Below, piece after piece: positions 55,118 to 64,000 of a DNA stretch of 64,000 nt; the first letter of the stretch is position 1; each line of letters begins with the position of its first letter. Source of the DNA: a virus. Made by a program: the position numbers and the translations under genes. The notes beneath the pieces are model-generated. The model was given only the letters and a program-made list of their open reading frames with translations, did no database searches and was not told where the DNA came from. The stretch is taken from IMG/VR virus record IMGVR_UViG_3300028197_001778, positions 1 to 64,000 of that record; one strand, given 5' to 3'.

Positions 55118-56710
55118 TTAAGTCTCACATGTTAATGTAAGTGGATCACTGTTTGTGGTTAAATTTTCAAATTCATCTGTTGTAGTCAATGTTAATACAA
55201 GCCTATTGTCTGATATTTTTATGTTTGAAATAAGCAATTCGATACTTTCAGTAGCAGATTTACCATAAAAATATCCAGAACTTGGAGATATATCACATTC
55301 TTTTATTACTCCAACATCTTCTATATCAAAGCTTCTAGACGCAACACTCCAAGAATATCTTCTGTTGTCTGACTTAATATTATTGTATCTTAATATACAT
55401 ATTTGTTGAGAACTAGAACAATTAATAAGTTTATCAAGAGGTTCTTCTATAACTATATTATAAGGACTCACATCTGTAGGTGTCACAGTTGGAGTTCCTG
55501 TAAGAGTAGGCGTGTTTGTCGAGGTTGGTGTGGGTGTGATATTTGGGGTGTCTGTATTTGTCTGTGTTTGAGTTGGAGTTTGAGAATTGGTAGTAGTACT
55601 GGTAAATGTATTAGTTGGTGTTGTAGTAGGTGTCTTCGTATTTGTAGGAGTTGTTGTAGAAGTTGACGTTACAGTTGGTGTTTTGGTGGTGGTCGGAGTA
55701 CTTGTTATTGTATTGGTATTGGTTGGGGTATTGCTAATTGTGGGCGTAGGAGTAACTAGTGCAGTTTCTGTCGGAGTATTAGTATTTGTAGGAGTATTAC
55801 TTATTGTTTGAGTGAGTGTGGGAGTATTACTCGCAGTAGGTGAAAGAGTGTAAGTTTGGGTTTTAGTTGGTGTTTTGGTGGGTGTGTGTGTGGTAGTAGC
55901 AGTATTCGTGGGAGTTGTTGTGGGTGTAGCTGTTTGTGTCGGTGTGTTAGACGCAGTGCTCGTATTAGTTAAAGTGTTTGTGGGAGTATTGGTGTTTGTA
56001 GGAGTAACAGTAGGTGTTTTAGTTGGTACAAGCAGGTAATCTACGACTTTAGCGTTAACACCATCAAATTCTATTTTTTTAATTAAATTTTCATCTGGTT
56101 TTCTCAAGTATAGAAAATCATCTTCTAATGTCATAAATGGCAATACGGCAATCAATTCGCTTTTAGTCCAAGAGGTTTTATCTAGCTGTAATACTAGCTC
56201 ATCTTTTTCTAAATTAACATTATCATCAAAAACTTTAATAGAAGCTTGGCTATTTGTTGGTGTGACAGTAGGGGTGGAGGTTGATGTAACTGTTGGAGTA
56301 TTAGTGTTTGTAGGGGTGGGAGTTAATAAAGGACTAGACCATTCCCCTTCGATCACGTAACCAAATTGTGTAGAAGTTATATTAGATGCTTCTAGATTTT
56401 CTGCGTTGCGTAAAGCAAGTCTAAATATATGGCCTACAGTTTGTTGCAACCTTATATCAAAAGTAAAAGAATATTCGCTAGTACCTTTGGGTATTGTATA
56501 AAAAGAAGGAATGAATTCATCATCAAATGTTTTACCGGGCACAGAACCCAACTGATTTCCCTCATCAATAAGTTCTAAACGATGAATTATTTCAGTATTT
56601 AGACCTGTGACAACACCTGTAATCGAAAGACCACTAATAGCTTCGCTTTCACTTATATCGGGAATGAATCCACCATCTGCGATTCCGTTGATTGTTATTG
56701 AAGTACTCAT
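55118..56710 (-). CDS. Modular mucin-like virion protein with very long Thr-Pro linker
   Basis: 530 aa from the ATG at 56710, which overlaps the upstream stop (ATGA); a GTG 9 nt upstream is an alternative. The N-terminal beta domain (~1-130) differs from module A ([11 protein letters not shown], no Cys pair), so this copy has a swapped head. Module B (~155-225, ends V-V-D-Y-L-L-V-P-T) is followed by an almost uninterrupted Thr-Pro linker of about 190 residues, then a C-terminal domain (~415-530) with P-L-D-K-L-I-N-C-S and the end L-T-L-T-C-E-T. Confidence 0.65.
   Translation of the reverse strand: MSTSITINGIADGGFIPDISESEAISGLSITGVVTGLNTEIIHRLELIDEGNQLGSVPGKTFDDEFIPSFYTIPKGTSEYSFTFDIRLQQTVGHIFRLALRNAENLEASNITSTQFGYVIEGEWSSPLLTPTPTNTNTPTVTSTSTPTVTPTNSQASIKVFDDNVNLEKDELVLQLDKTSWTKSELIAVLPFMTLEDDFLYLRKPDENLIKKIEFDGVNAKVVDYLLVPTKTPTVTPTNTNTPTNTLTNTSTASNTPTQTATPTTTPTNTATTTHTPTKTPTKTQTYTLSPTASNTPTLTQTISNTPTNTNTPTETALVTPTPTISNTPTNTNTITSTPTTTKTPTVTSTSTTTPTNTKTPTTTPTNTFTSTTTNSQTPTQTQTNTDTPNITPTPTSTNTPTLTGTPTVTPTDVSPYNIVIEEPLDKLINCSSSQQICILRYNNIKSDNRRYSWSVASRSFDIEDVGVIKECDISPSSGYFYGKSATESIELLISNIKISDNRLVLTLTTTDEFENLTTNSDPLTLTCET
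55475..56030 (-). repeat. Thr-Pro-coding tandem repeat, long block
   Basis: About 550 nt of degenerate 6-nt units (ACN-CCN with ACN-AAY or ACN-CAR variants) encoding T-P-T-N-T-P-T-type linkers. On the + strand it reads as a G/T-rich tract with recurrent GTAGGAGT-like words. It is one of the longest in the window. Confidence 0.8.
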
Positions 56711-57633
56711 TCGGGACACCTGTATATAAAATAATTATTTTCTTTAGTGTTATTGCTTAAGTCTTCTATACCAAATTTTACAACGAAAACACTAACTGAT
56801 TCTATTATATTGATTAGGTTTAGAAAATCTACTGATGGGTCTGTAGCTGTAAAGGTCTCTAATCTCTCGTCTAGTGAAATTTTACTAGATAAAGATTTTG
56901 AATACAATTGATAACCAACCCTATACTGATTTCCTGATACGAAACCGGAGACTCTTACTGCTAGAGGAATAGTAGAAGGACAAGATGATAAATTTTCCTG
57001 ATAACCTGAATAATCTAGTTTAAATTTGTTTAAGTCGTCTGAAATCTGATACACAGAATCAAAATTTGTATTTGCTAAATATGTTAATACTTCCGGAGTA
57101 GTACTAGGAGTATATGTCGGAGTTTGCGTATAGGTCGGAGTTTGTGTGGTTGTTGTTGTATTAGTTGGAGTTTGCGTAGGAGTGTTGGTAAGTGTGTTAG
57201 TTATTGTGGCTGTATATGTCGGAGTGTTAGTGGGTGTAGGACTAGGCGTAGCACTAGGAGGTATCGGGTTGTAAGTAATCGTAGCAAGATCAGAGGGGTT
57301 ATTTATATTTTTCCCCGGAATTGATCCGTCCTTCCCTTGTATCCACGCTAATAATTCTATAATATCCAAAACAGTAGGATATTGTATATCTTGCCCAATT
57401 GAAGGAAGAGTTTTAATATTGCACAAACGCCTAAATTCTAAAGGAACTATATCCAACCATTGTTTTGGAGTGCTGTCTATCACTGCATATTTACCATCTC
57501 CGTCTTGTATAACATCCAATAGGGTTAGTATGTCAAAAACATCAAGCTGAGGCAAACCATCAGCATTTGTAAAATCAGCAGCAACGTTACCATAGTAATA
57601 TACAGGACCAGGTCCCAAGTCGTAATCAGCCAT
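56707..57633 (-). CDS. Mucin-like virion protein with helical, dockerin-like N-terminal repeats
   Basis: 308 aa. The N-terminus (~1-115) is helical and has two similar units: [19 protein letters not shown] (~29-47) and [17 protein letters not shown] (~87-103). Their spacing is like a dockerin pair of helices, but the calcium-loop residues match only in part. A Thr-Pro linker (~125-180) leads to module C (~185-308), which ends N-Y-F-I-Y-R-C-P-E. This protein replaces modules A and B with the helical head. If dockerin-like, the head may dock to another virion protein. Confidence 0.6.
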   Translation of the reverse strand: MADYDLGPGPVYYYGNVAADFTNADGLPQLDVFDILTLLDVIQDGDGKYAVIDSTPKQWLDIVPLEFRRLCNIKTLPSIGQDIQYPTVLDIIELLAWIQGKDGSIPGKNINNPSDLATITYNPIPPSATPSPTPTNTPTYTATITNTLTNTPTQTPTNTTTTTQTPTYTQTPTYTPSTTPEVLTYLANTNFDSVYQISDDLNKFKLDYSGYQENLSSCPSTIPLAVRVSGFVSGNQYRVGYQLYSKSLSSKISLDERLETFTATDPSVDFLNLINIIESVSVFVVKFGIEDLSNNTKENNYFIYRCPE

Positions 57634-57646
57634 TGTTTAACAGATC

Positions 57647-59164
57647 CTAACTTGTGCTATAGACATTAGTGTATTGATTATTGTTCCCATCTGCCAAAAG
57701 AATATTTAGGGGCGCAGCATTATTCAAGTTACTAGATGCTGCATTAAACTCTGTTATGACTTCCAAAAAACTTTCCTTATCAAAAGTAATACTTCCACCA
57801 GCAAAAACTATATTAGAACTACCATTATCACATATTTGAAAACCACCGTCATTTAATGATGCTGGAAAAGTACTAATAATTGAACTAGGTGTGAGAGTAA
57901 TCTGATTGTTTAAATCTATTTGACCACCCGCAATAGTTGTGTCACTACCAGGAGGTATAAAATTAAACAAACTTATAATATTACTTAACGTTCCATCATT
58001 ATTAAGTTTAAAAGCCATGTCTTTTAAGGTGTATTCAGCGTCACGATCAGTTATTTTAAAGTTTTTAATCGATGCTGTTGCAGTGTTTGTAGATGCTGGG
58101 TCATAACCAATAGTAAATTTAATCTTGTCTACATCTGATATATTAAATAAAGCGGTATTATTAGCAATAAGAAAACCCCGATCACCTACTAAACTAGGAT
58201 TTAAAAACAACCCTGTAGTAATGTCAGGTTCTGAAACAACAATTGGATTTCCAGTAACTAATTTTACATTATTAAAATTAATCTCTATACTATTTACACT
58301 ACCATCGGTATTACTAGCAGGAGGTTTCAAAAATGCTGTGCTAACACTACAAGTAACTTTGTTGTTAATGGTATCAAAACTTAAACTGAAAGGAGTTTTC
58401 TGGAAAACATCTATAGGTGTAGGAGTAGGAGTGCTGGTATTGGTAACCGTTTGTGTTAATGTGGGCGTAGGACTAGGAACTATTAAGTAATCTGTTACTT
58501 CAGCATCAAGATCAGAATTAATTTCTACAACCTTAATTAAATCTTCTCCGGGTTTTCTAATATATACTTTACCACCAGAATCTAAAGAAACAGGAAGTTC
58601 GACTTCTACAAAAGAATCTCCTCTTAATTCAAATACAACCTCTCCTTTTTCTAAAACCTCGTTAAGATTAAAAAGATCTATTTGAGCAATTTCTGTTACT
58701 GTTGGAGTTGGAGTTAAAAATGGAACAACACTATCGCATTGAACAAAAAAAGTGTACACGTTAGGACCGTTACCATTTGGTGTCCCGGAAGTTTTCCCTG
58801 TAAGTTCATATGTAGAATCAGAAGCTCCTCTATTCTTTTTCTCTAATTTATACCCAAACTTATAGAGAGAGTCGTTTTGCAATCTTATCTTATATGTAAA
58901 ATCTTTACTGGTAACGCTACTACTTGCTGTGAAAGAAGGTAACGAAGCTGGTAAAGCAGCCTCTGTCGAACCTGTACTAGGAAATAACAACATTGTTGGC
59001 TGATCATCAGATAGTCCTCCTTCAGAAAGTAGTGGAACTACTGTTAATCTATAGTCCTTGTTTCTTTCTAATCCTAAAAGATTAACAGAAACATCGATAC
59101 CATCGAAACAATTTTGTGTTGTACTAGTAAAAATTGGTGTTGGTATATTAACATGTTCTGACAT
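57647..59164 (-). CDS. Modular mucin-like virion protein (A-B with distinct C-terminus)
   Basis: 505 aa. Module A (~1-150) has N-C-F-D-G-I-D-V-S-V and ends Y-T-F-F-V-Q-C-D. Module B (~160-230) has V-Y-I-R-K-P-G-E-D-L-I-K-V-V-E and ends T-D-Y-L-I-V-P-S. Only a short linker follows. The last 250 residues are a beta-rich domain unlike module C, with I-N-F-N-N-V-K-L and F-Q-I-C-D-N-G. A new C-terminal domain was thus fused to the common A-B base. Starts 8 nt after the previous stop. Confidence 0.65.
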   Translation of the reverse strand: MSEHVNIPTPIFTSTTQNCFDGIDVSVNLLGLERNKDYRLTVVPLLSEGGLSDDQPTMLLFPSTGSTEAALPASLPSFTASSSVTSKDFTYKIRLQNDSLYKFGYKLEKKNRGASDSTYELTGKTSGTPNGNGPNVYTFFVQCDSVVPFLTPTPTVTEIAQIDLFNLNEVLEKGEVVFELRGDSFVEVELPVSLDSGGKVYIRKPGEDLIKVVEINSDLDAEVTDYLIVPSPTPTLTQTVTNTSTPTPTPIDVFQKTPFSLSFDTINNKVTCSVSTAFLKPPASNTDGSVNSIEINFNNVKLVTGNPIVVSEPDITTGLFLNPSLVGDRGFLIANNTALFNISDVDKIKFTIGYDPASTNTATASIKNFKITDRDAEYTLKDMAFKLNNDGTLSNIISLFNFIPPGSDTTIAGGQIDLNNQITLTPSSIISTFPASLNDGGFQICDNGSSNIVFAGGSITFDKESFLEVITEFNAASSNLNNAAPLNILLADGNNNQYTNVYSTS

Positions 59165-59172
59165 TTTTTATC

Positions 59173-60615
59173 CTAACTTGAACACCTGTAAATGAAATGC
59201 TGACTATGATTTATCCCATCCGTTACATTGTTTAATGTAAATTTGACAACATATGGACTACCACTACTATTTGTAATACTAACAACAGAGTTGAACGTAT
59301 AAGTGTCTATCAAAGCTGTAAAATTTTGATTAAGAGCATCACTGTCTGGTCCTTCTAAAACGGCTATTTTATCAGAATGATTGACGCTATATATCTCAAA
59401 ATCTGCAAAGTATGTTTTTCCTAATATCAAGTTAGAAGCTGATAATGACAATATTTTTGCACCCGGACAAGATACCGTATAATCACTTCCTGTATTTATA
59501 TTTACACCTACGCTGTGAGGATTGCTTCTATCTGGAACACGACTATAAAGGTCTGTAGAATTGCTTTGTACATAGTACTTTTGTAAATTCGGCGTATCTG
59601 AAGGAGTATTTGTTGGAGTAGGTGTTTTATTTGGGGTGTCCGTGTGTGTAGGAGTTTGAGAAGTAGTGGTTGTGTTAGTAGGGGTATTTGTAGGTGTTTC
59701 TGTGTTGGTAGGTGTTACAGTAGGAGTTTGGGTACTGGTTTGGGTACTGGTGATAGTTTGTGTGGGTGAAAATGTTAGTGTTATAGTGACAGTAGGTGTT
59801 GAAGTAGAAGTATATGTTGGCGTATTGGTCGGTGTTTCACTATGTGTTGGTGTGTTGGTAGGTGTTGCACTACGAGTAGGAGTATTTGTGGGGGTTTCAC
59901 TATGTGTAGGAGTAGGGGTTTGACTAGGAACTAACAAGAAATCGGTTAATATAGCATTACTACTACCATCTATTTCCACAACTTTAATAAGATCTTCTCC
60001 CATTTTTCTTAAGAAAACCTTACCATCTGAATTCAAAGTCTGTATAGCTTCAACCTCAGTCTGTGACCAAGTATCACCTACAGCCTGCAATAATACCTCG
60101 TCCTTTTCCAAAGTTCTGTCTATATCGACAACACATAATTTAGTAGGAGGAGTTCTACTCGGAGTAATTGTCGGAGTAGATGTATTTGTTGACGTTATTG
60201 TATGTGTAGGAGTAACGGTATTAGTCGGGGTAGTAGTGGAAGTAGGCGTAGTGGTAGGAGTTAAGAATAAAGGTGCTGTTCCGCAATTAATAGAAAACTG
60301 TTCTGTCAGACCATTTAGAATACTGCTATTTCTAAAAAGTTTAGCATTAAAAATAGTAGATATATTACCTTGTAATTTAATATTAAATGTTGATGTCGTA
60401 TTAGTTACTGTTTGTGAAGCAGGAATAACTACTTCTGAAGGAGATATTACGCTGGTTTCATTTGTCTCTCCAGAGTTAGACACTTCTTCAATTTTTAAGG
60501 TATAAATATCTGAAGGGTTTAAATCAGATAATGTTATGACAAAATCAATACCATTTAAACAGGTCGTTGCGTCAGACTGTATAAAGTTGGATTGTAAATT
60601 TAAAGCTTCTGCCAT
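59173..60615 (-). CDS. Modular mucin-like virion protein (A-B-C type)
   Basis: 480 aa from the ATG at 60615, which overlaps the upstream stop (TAATG); a GTG at 60624 is less likely. Module A (~1-120) has C-L-N-G-I-D-F-V-I-T-L and ends F-S-I-N-C. Module B (~165-235) has V-F-L-R-K-M-G-E-D-L-I-K-V-V-E and ends L-T-D-F-L-L-V-P-S. A Thr-Pro linker (~235-345) is followed by module C (~350-480), ending H-F-I-Y-R-C-S. Closely similar in layout to the gene at 60615-62318. Confidence 0.68.
   Translation of the reverse strand: MAEALNLQSNFIQSDATTCLNGIDFVITLSDLNPSDIYTLKIEEVSNSGETNETSVISPSEVVIPASQTVTNTTSTFNIKLQGNISTIFNAKLFRNSSILNGLTEQFSINCGTAPLFLTPTTTPTSTTTPTNTVTPTHTITSTNTSTPTITPSRTPPTKLCVVDIDRTLEKDEVLLQAVGDTWSQTEVEAIQTLNSDGKVFLRKMGEDLIKVVEIDGSSNAILTDFLLVPSQTPTPTHSETPTNTPTRSATPTNTPTHSETPTNTPTYTSTSTPTVTITLTFSPTQTITSTQTSTQTPTVTPTNTETPTNTPTNTTTTSQTPTHTDTPNKTPTPTNTPSDTPNLQKYYVQSNSTDLYSRVPDRSNPHSVGVNINTGSDYTVSCPGAKILSLSASNLILGKTYFADFEIYSVNHSDKIAVLEGPDSDALNQNFTALIDTYTFNSVVSITNSSGSPYVVKFTLNNVTDGINHSQHFIYRCSS
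59605..59930 (-). repeat. Thr-Pro-coding tandem repeat
   Basis: About 325 nt of degenerate short repeats between modules B and C. It contains near-identical longer units coding S-E-T-P-T-N-T-P-T, showing recent local duplication inside the linker. Confidence 0.75.
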
Positions 60616-62318
60616 TATGAACACCTAAAAATGAAATGCTGATTATGTGTAATACCTGTCAGTACTCTCTTAATACTGAATTTAACAACAAAAATACCAG
60701 ACCCTGACGTAATATTTACATTCGTATTAAAGTTTTGTAAAGTATTATTAGAAATAAAGTTTACTAAACCAGATTCAGTAAGAGACACTCCTGAATAATC
60801 AGGACTATACAACTCAAATCCAGCCGTATAAAATTCTCCCACATTGATATTATCAATACTTAAACTAATTAGACTAATACCAGGACAACTTAAACTTTCT
60901 GTATACGAATTCACTGCTAGATTAAATGTTGTATCGATATCTAAATATTCAAAATAAGTTTCGTTTAATGTATCATGGATCATGTAACAATCTAGTTGTG
61001 GACTTGGGGTAGGTGTTGATGTTGTCGTTGGCGTAGATGTATTTGTTGCTGTATTAGTCTGCGTATTAGTAGGTGTTGGTGTCTGAGTGTTAGTTCCTGT
61101 GTTTGTATTGGTTGGTGTGTTAGTTGGAGTAGTTGACGGACTTGCGGTGTTGGTTGGGGTTGTGCTAGAAGTAACTGTATTAGTAGGTGTATTGGTTGTG
61201 GTTGAGGTATTGGTTGGTGTGTTGGTTTGAGTCGCTGTATTCGTAGGAGTATTAGTAACACTACTAGTAATTGTAGGAGTAGAAGTTTGTGTATTGGTAG
61301 GTGTATTTGTGGGAGTTGTAGAACTTGTAGGAGTTTGAGTTCGTGTAGGAGTCTGAGTTCTAGTATTACTCGGAGTGACACTACTTGTTAGAGTATTAGT
61401 TACTGTAGAGGTGTTAGTTGGTGACGAAGTTTGAGTATTCGTAATAGTGTTTGTCGGAGTGTTGGTTGGGGTTTCTGTGTTTGTTGGTGTTACCGTGGGT
61501 GTTGATGTATTTGTTGCCGTGTAAGTCTGAGTTGATGTGTTTGTTGCTGTGTGTGTGGGAGTAGATGTGTTTGTTGGAGTATTAGTTGGTGTTTTTGAAG
61601 GGGTGGGGGTAGGCGTAGGAATAGTCTGATAATCTACTACCTTAAGAACCCCACCGACTTCTTGTACAACTTCAATAAGATTGGTTCCAGGCTTGCGAAA
61701 ATAGAAGGTAGTTTCAGAACTACTTAACAATGTTTGAAGCTCAGTCAAAGTCCATTGGTCTGTGGCAACGCTTGTCTCGTAAATAATTTCATTATAATTT
61801 AAGACATTGTCTTCATTGTATACAGTAATTTCTTTTAAGGAAGTGTCAGTAGGAGTATTTGTGGGAGTTTCGCTATTAGTAGGTGTGTTAGTAGTAGTAT
61901 TAGTCGGTGTTGTTGTCGTAGTCGTGGTATTAGTTGGAGTCTGAGTAGGTGTTGATGTATTAGTGCTCGTATTGGTTACAGTAGGGGTTAGTAAAGGAGG
62001 ACTATCAACACCACAATCTAACGCTAGACTATCATCATCTAAAGTTGTTCCAGAAGAGTCCTTAAGAAATATTCTAAAAGCATGACTTCTAGAACTTTGA
62101 GCAGTTGTTCCTATAATAAATTGAGAAGTAAGTCCAGTAGCAACAAACGTTAAAGGAAATCTCGCGTCAAAAAATACATCTCCAAAATCCACGATTGCGT
62201 CAAGCACATAAGTTTGTCCAGGAGTTAAATCAGAAGCAGTGATTATAAAATTAAACCCATTGGTGCATCCTGGGGCTGTAATATTAAGAATGTTTTTATT
62301 AAAATTAATTGATGGCAT
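60615..62318 (-). CDS. Modular mucin-like virion protein (A-B-C type) with longest linker
   Basis: 567 aa. Module A (~1-105) has G-C-T-N-G-F-N-F-I-I-T and ends D-S-L-A-L-D-C-G. A short linker is followed by module B (~155-230: I-T-V-Y-N-E-D-N-V-L-N-Y-N-E-I-I, ends V-V-D-Y-Q-T-I-P-T). Then comes a Thr-Pro linker of about 200 residues, and module C (~435-567), ending Q-H-F-I-F-R-C-S. The linker holds about as many residues as modules A and B together. A 38-nt spacer with a TATAAT-like box precedes the gene. Confidence 0.7.
   Translation of the reverse strand: MPSINFNKNILNITAPGCTNGFNFIITASDLTPGQTYVLDAIVDFGDVFFDARFPLTFVATGLTSQFIIGTTAQSSRSHAFRIFLKDSSGTTLDDDSLALDCGVDSPPLLTPTVTNTSTNTSTPTQTPTNTTTTTTTPTNTTTNTPTNSETPTNTPTDTSLKEITVYNEDNVLNYNEIIYETSVATDQWTLTELQTLLSSSETTFYFRKPGTNLIEVVQEVGGVLKVVDYQTIPTPTPTPSKTPTNTPTNTSTPTHTATNTSTQTYTATNTSTPTVTPTNTETPTNTPTNTITNTQTSSPTNTSTVTNTLTSSVTPSNTRTQTPTRTQTPTSSTTPTNTPTNTQTSTPTITSSVTNTPTNTATQTNTPTNTSTTTNTPTNTVTSSTTPTNTASPSTTPTNTPTNTNTGTNTQTPTPTNTQTNTATNTSTPTTTSTPTPSPQLDCYMIHDTLNETYFEYLDIDTTFNLAVNSYTESLSCPGISLISLSIDNINVGEFYTAGFELYSPDYSGVSLTESGLVNFISNNTLQNFNTNVNITSGSGIFVVKFSIKRVLTGITHNQHFIFRCS
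61000..61620 (-). repeat. Thr-Pro-coding tandem repeat, the longest block
   Basis: About 620 nt of degenerate 6-nt repeats encoding an unbroken T-P-T-N-T-x-T linker. Asn and Ser alternate with Thr in the x positions. Sequence identity between units is moderate, so slippage and point change both shaped it. Confidence 0.8.
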
Positions 62319-62355
62319 TTAATTTAAAATCCTATTTAAATCGTTTATTACATAT

Positions 62356-62361
62356 ATTATA
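62356..62361 (-). promoter_or_regulatory. Possible -10 element before the 60615-62318 gene
   Basis: TATAAT (reading 62361 to 62356) lies at the edge of the 38-nt spacer and overlaps the stop of the upstream gene. No TTGACA-like -35 is seen at 16-18 bp, so it could be an extended -10, a phage-specific promoter, or chance in AT-rich DNA. Confidence 0.25.
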
Positions 62362-64000
62362 CACTAGGACTTACTGTTGTTGTAGGAGTATTTGTGTTTG
62401 TTATAGTATTCGTAATTGTGGGAGTATTTGTTGAAGTAGTAGTTGGTGTAGGTAAAGGATCACACCTAACTACTATGTACCTGGTTTGGGCGACACTTGT
62501 CGTATTATCGGTCAAAGTATAGGCTAATACATAGAACAGTCTAATTCCTGAATATTGAATAGTAAAGTTTAAATTCTTGGAAGTATCATTGGCGATAAAT
62601 GATCCAGATGCTCCTGATATTCCCACGGTGAACAATGAAGCATCTTCTTCATAAGCAGACATTGTATAAGAATAACTATTACCTGCAATTAGTTTACCCA
62701 TATTAATAGCTAATAATCTATTAACACAGCTTTGCGGATCAGAGGCATTAATTAAGACATCTATATCAAAAATATTAACAACATCTGCTTGTTTATAATA
62801 AACATCAGCTGCACTATCAGATAGATATCTTAAGTTAGCGTCTAAGTTTTCTGTACCTGTTTGTGTAACCGTTGGTGTCATAGTATTAGTACGTGTAATG
62901 GTCGGTGTCGGTGTTTGAGTTCTTGTTTGTGTTGGTGTGCTAGTTTGTGTTGGTGTTCCGGTTTGCGTGGTTGTGTTGGTGTTTGTCGGAGTTTGAGTAG
63001 CTGTATTAGTAGGAGTAACAGGAGGCGATCCTGTCTGTGTTGGTGTCGATGTATTTGTAGGAGTATGGGTTGCCGTTGCAGAAGCTGTCGGCGAGGCTGT
63101 TAATGTAGGAGTTCTTGATGCTGTTTGACTTTTTGTAACTGTTTGTGTTGGAGTTCCTGTTAAAGTTGCTGTACTTGTCTGTGTTGGAGTACTCGTATTT
63201 GTAGTAGTATTGGTGTTTGTTACTGTATTAGTTGGAGTCGATGTATTAGTTGCAGTTGCTGTAGTTGTTACAGTATTTGTCGGCGTCTGCGTAGCTGTGT
63301 TAGTAGGAGTGACACTACTTGTAGGTGTTGGGGTTTTATTAGGAGTATCGGTCTGTGTAGGTGTTTGAGTACTTGTTTGAGTCACAGTATTAGTAGGAGT
63401 CTGTGTGGCGGTACTGGTAGGAGTCGCACTAGGAGGTACCCCAATAGCTAAAATACTATTTCTATATATATTAATATCTTCCCAAAGACCATAAATAATT
63501 TTTGGAGTAGTTTCTACACGACCAAGAGCACCAAATGTTAAGTTTGAACCACTATTAGCACCCCAACCATAACATACTCCACTAGTAGTAATAGCTATAG
63601 AATAATCATCTCCACAAAATACTTTCTTCCAAGTGTTGTTATACAGTAAGCTCTGATCACTTCTGTAAGGCATTATTTGATTATCTGTATTGTCAACAAT
63701 ACCTAATTGAGATTTGTCATTACGACCCCAAGCGTATAGATGACCGTCTTCGTCAATACCTAATCCGTGATATCTTCCAAGATCTGCAGTAGTCCATGTT
63801 TTTCCTTCTGGATGTGGTACAAATTCTGGGAAATGGACATAAGGAGTATCGTAACCTATTCCTAATTGACCATAAGTATTGTCCCCGAAACCAAATAGAT
63901 AGTTTGTATCAGCTTGTCTCAACAACAAAGACCCGTAGTAATTACCATGTAATTGATCAAACTCGTTTCTGTTCAGTTTTAATAAAGAAAGATCCGTTTC
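62357..64000 (-). CDS. RCC1-repeat mucin-like virion protein (5' end beyond window)
   Basis: At least 547 aa; the frame is open through the right edge of the window (readable residues before the first internal start candidate include L-K-L-N-R-N-E-F-D-Q-L-H-G-N-Y-Y-G-S). RCC1 repeats: L-F-G-F-G-D-N-T-Y-G-Q-L-G, L-Y-A-W-G-R-N-D-K-S-Q-L-G and C-Y-G-W-G-A-N (within the first about 150 readable residues). A long Thr-Pro linker (near 62.85-63.44 kb) follows, then a C-like module ending Y-I-V-V-R-C-D, and a Thr-Pro tail. It combines the propeller and the mucin-like families. Confidence 0.7.
   Translation of the reverse strand, partial: ETDLSLLKLNRNEFDQLHGNYYGSLLLRQADTNYLFGFGDNTYGQLGIGYDTPYVHFPEFVPHPEGKTWTTADLGRYHGLGIDEDGHLYAWGRNDKSQLGIVDNTDNQIMPYRSDQSLLYNNTWKKVFCGDDYSIAITTSGVCYGWGANSGSNLTFGALGRVETTPKIIYGLWEDINIYRNSILAIGVPPSATPTSTATQTPTNTVTQTSTQTPTQTDTPNKTPTPTSSVTPTNTATQTPTNTVTTTATATNTSTPTNTVTNTNTTTNTSTPTQTSTATLTGTPTQTVTKSQTASRTPTLTASPTASATATHTPTNTSTPTQTGSPPVTPTNTATQTPTNTNTTTQTGTPTQTSTPTQTRTQTPTPTITRTNTMTPTVTQTGTENLDANLRYLSDSAADVYYKQADVVNIFDIDVLINASDPQSCVNRLLAINMGKLIAGNSYSYTMSAYEEDASLFTVGISGASGSFIANDTSKNLNFTIQYSGIRLFYVLAYTLTDNTTSVAQTRYIVVRCDPLPTPTTTSTNTPTITNTITNTNTPTTTVSPSV
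62850..63435 (-). repeat. Thr-Pro-coding tandem repeat
   Basis: About 585 nt of degenerate 6-nt repeats joining the RCC1 part to the C-like module. Units such as T-Q-T-P-T-N-T-x-T recur. Gln is more frequent here than in the other blocks. Confidence 0.78.

Noticed and set aside
59666-59923. + strand open frames rich in Gly-Val (for example near 59.7, 55.6, 49.5 and 48.2 kb)
   Set aside because: They are the antisense of the Thr-Pro repeats (ACN-CCN read backwards gives GGN-GTN). They have no ribosome sites or operon context and vary with the repeats.
55118-60624. Upstream GTG starts for the genes beginning near 55128, 56719 and 60624
   Set aside because: In each case an ATG a few bases downstream sits at the usual TAATG/ATGA junction or next to the upstream stop, matching the packing seen throughout the block.
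61000-61620. CRISPR-like array or direct-repeat origin
   Set aside because: The repeat unit is about 6 nt, degenerate, without spacers, and lies in an open frame coding Thr-Pro linkers.

Overview
The window is a stretch of a large, AT-rich genome of a tailed double-stranded DNA phage (Caudoviricetes). It contains a near-complete phage replication module (RecA-type recombinase end, DnaB-type helicase, DnaG-type primase, dNMP kinase, a DnaE-type polymerase, proofreading exonuclease, SSB). Virion genes are giant and run on the other strand. There are no ribosomal, tRNA or host housekeeping genes. Cupredoxin-like, RCC1-like and FGE-like modules in the virion genes suggest an aquatic (possibly marine) phage; the host cannot be read from the sequence.

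Region 1 (2-10810, + strand) is one tightly packed operon. Genes overlap by a few bases (TAATG and ATGA junctions): recA end, a small EDxHD/Vsr-like nuclease, an unknown protein, dnaB, dnaG, dNMP kinase, a RecB/Cas4-like PD-(D/E)XK nuclease, a sulfotransferase-like protein, a methyltransferase, then a DNA polymerase III alpha subunit split into two genes with a small protein and a DEDDh exonuclease between the halves. Region 2 (10807-11311) is an isolated ssb gene with a consensus sigma70 promoter (TTGACA-N16-TATAAT) and its own intrinsic terminator. Region 3 (11321-17417, + strand) is a very AT-rich cassette of eight genes: a GT4-type glycosyltransferase, a nucleotidyltransferase-like protein, and degenerate glycosyltransferase- or methyltransferase-like or unknown proteins, probably for glycan synthesis. 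Region 4 (17398-19219, + strand) holds a NUMOD3/EDxHD homing-type endonuclease, a probable single-strand annealing protein and its zinc-ribbon partner.

Region 5 (19220-64000, all - strand) is a 45 kb late/structural block, transcribed towards 19220. Fourteen of its proteins carry long mucin-like Thr-Pro linkers (TPTxTPT). From 45.4 to 64 kb these form a tandem paralogous family built from three recurring modules: an N-terminal Cys-bounded beta domain (A), a small middle module ending in DY-x-x-x-PT (B), and a C-terminal domain usually ending in F-I-x-x-C (C). Other proteins carry RCC1-type beta-propeller repeats. One 1565-aa protein combines RCC1 repeats, a cupredoxin-like domain with an apparently intact type-1 copper ligand set, and an FGE-like domain whose two halves are in swapped order. 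The 661-, 2030- and 2281-aa proteins are probably baseplate, tail-hub or other large tail components.

The most unusual points are the split polymerase enclosing its exonuclease, the expanded mucin-like modular virion family together with a phage-borne glycan cassette (suggesting, not proving, glycosylated virion fibres), the swapped FGE-like domain, and the copper-site domain with a ligand-less paralogue nearby.
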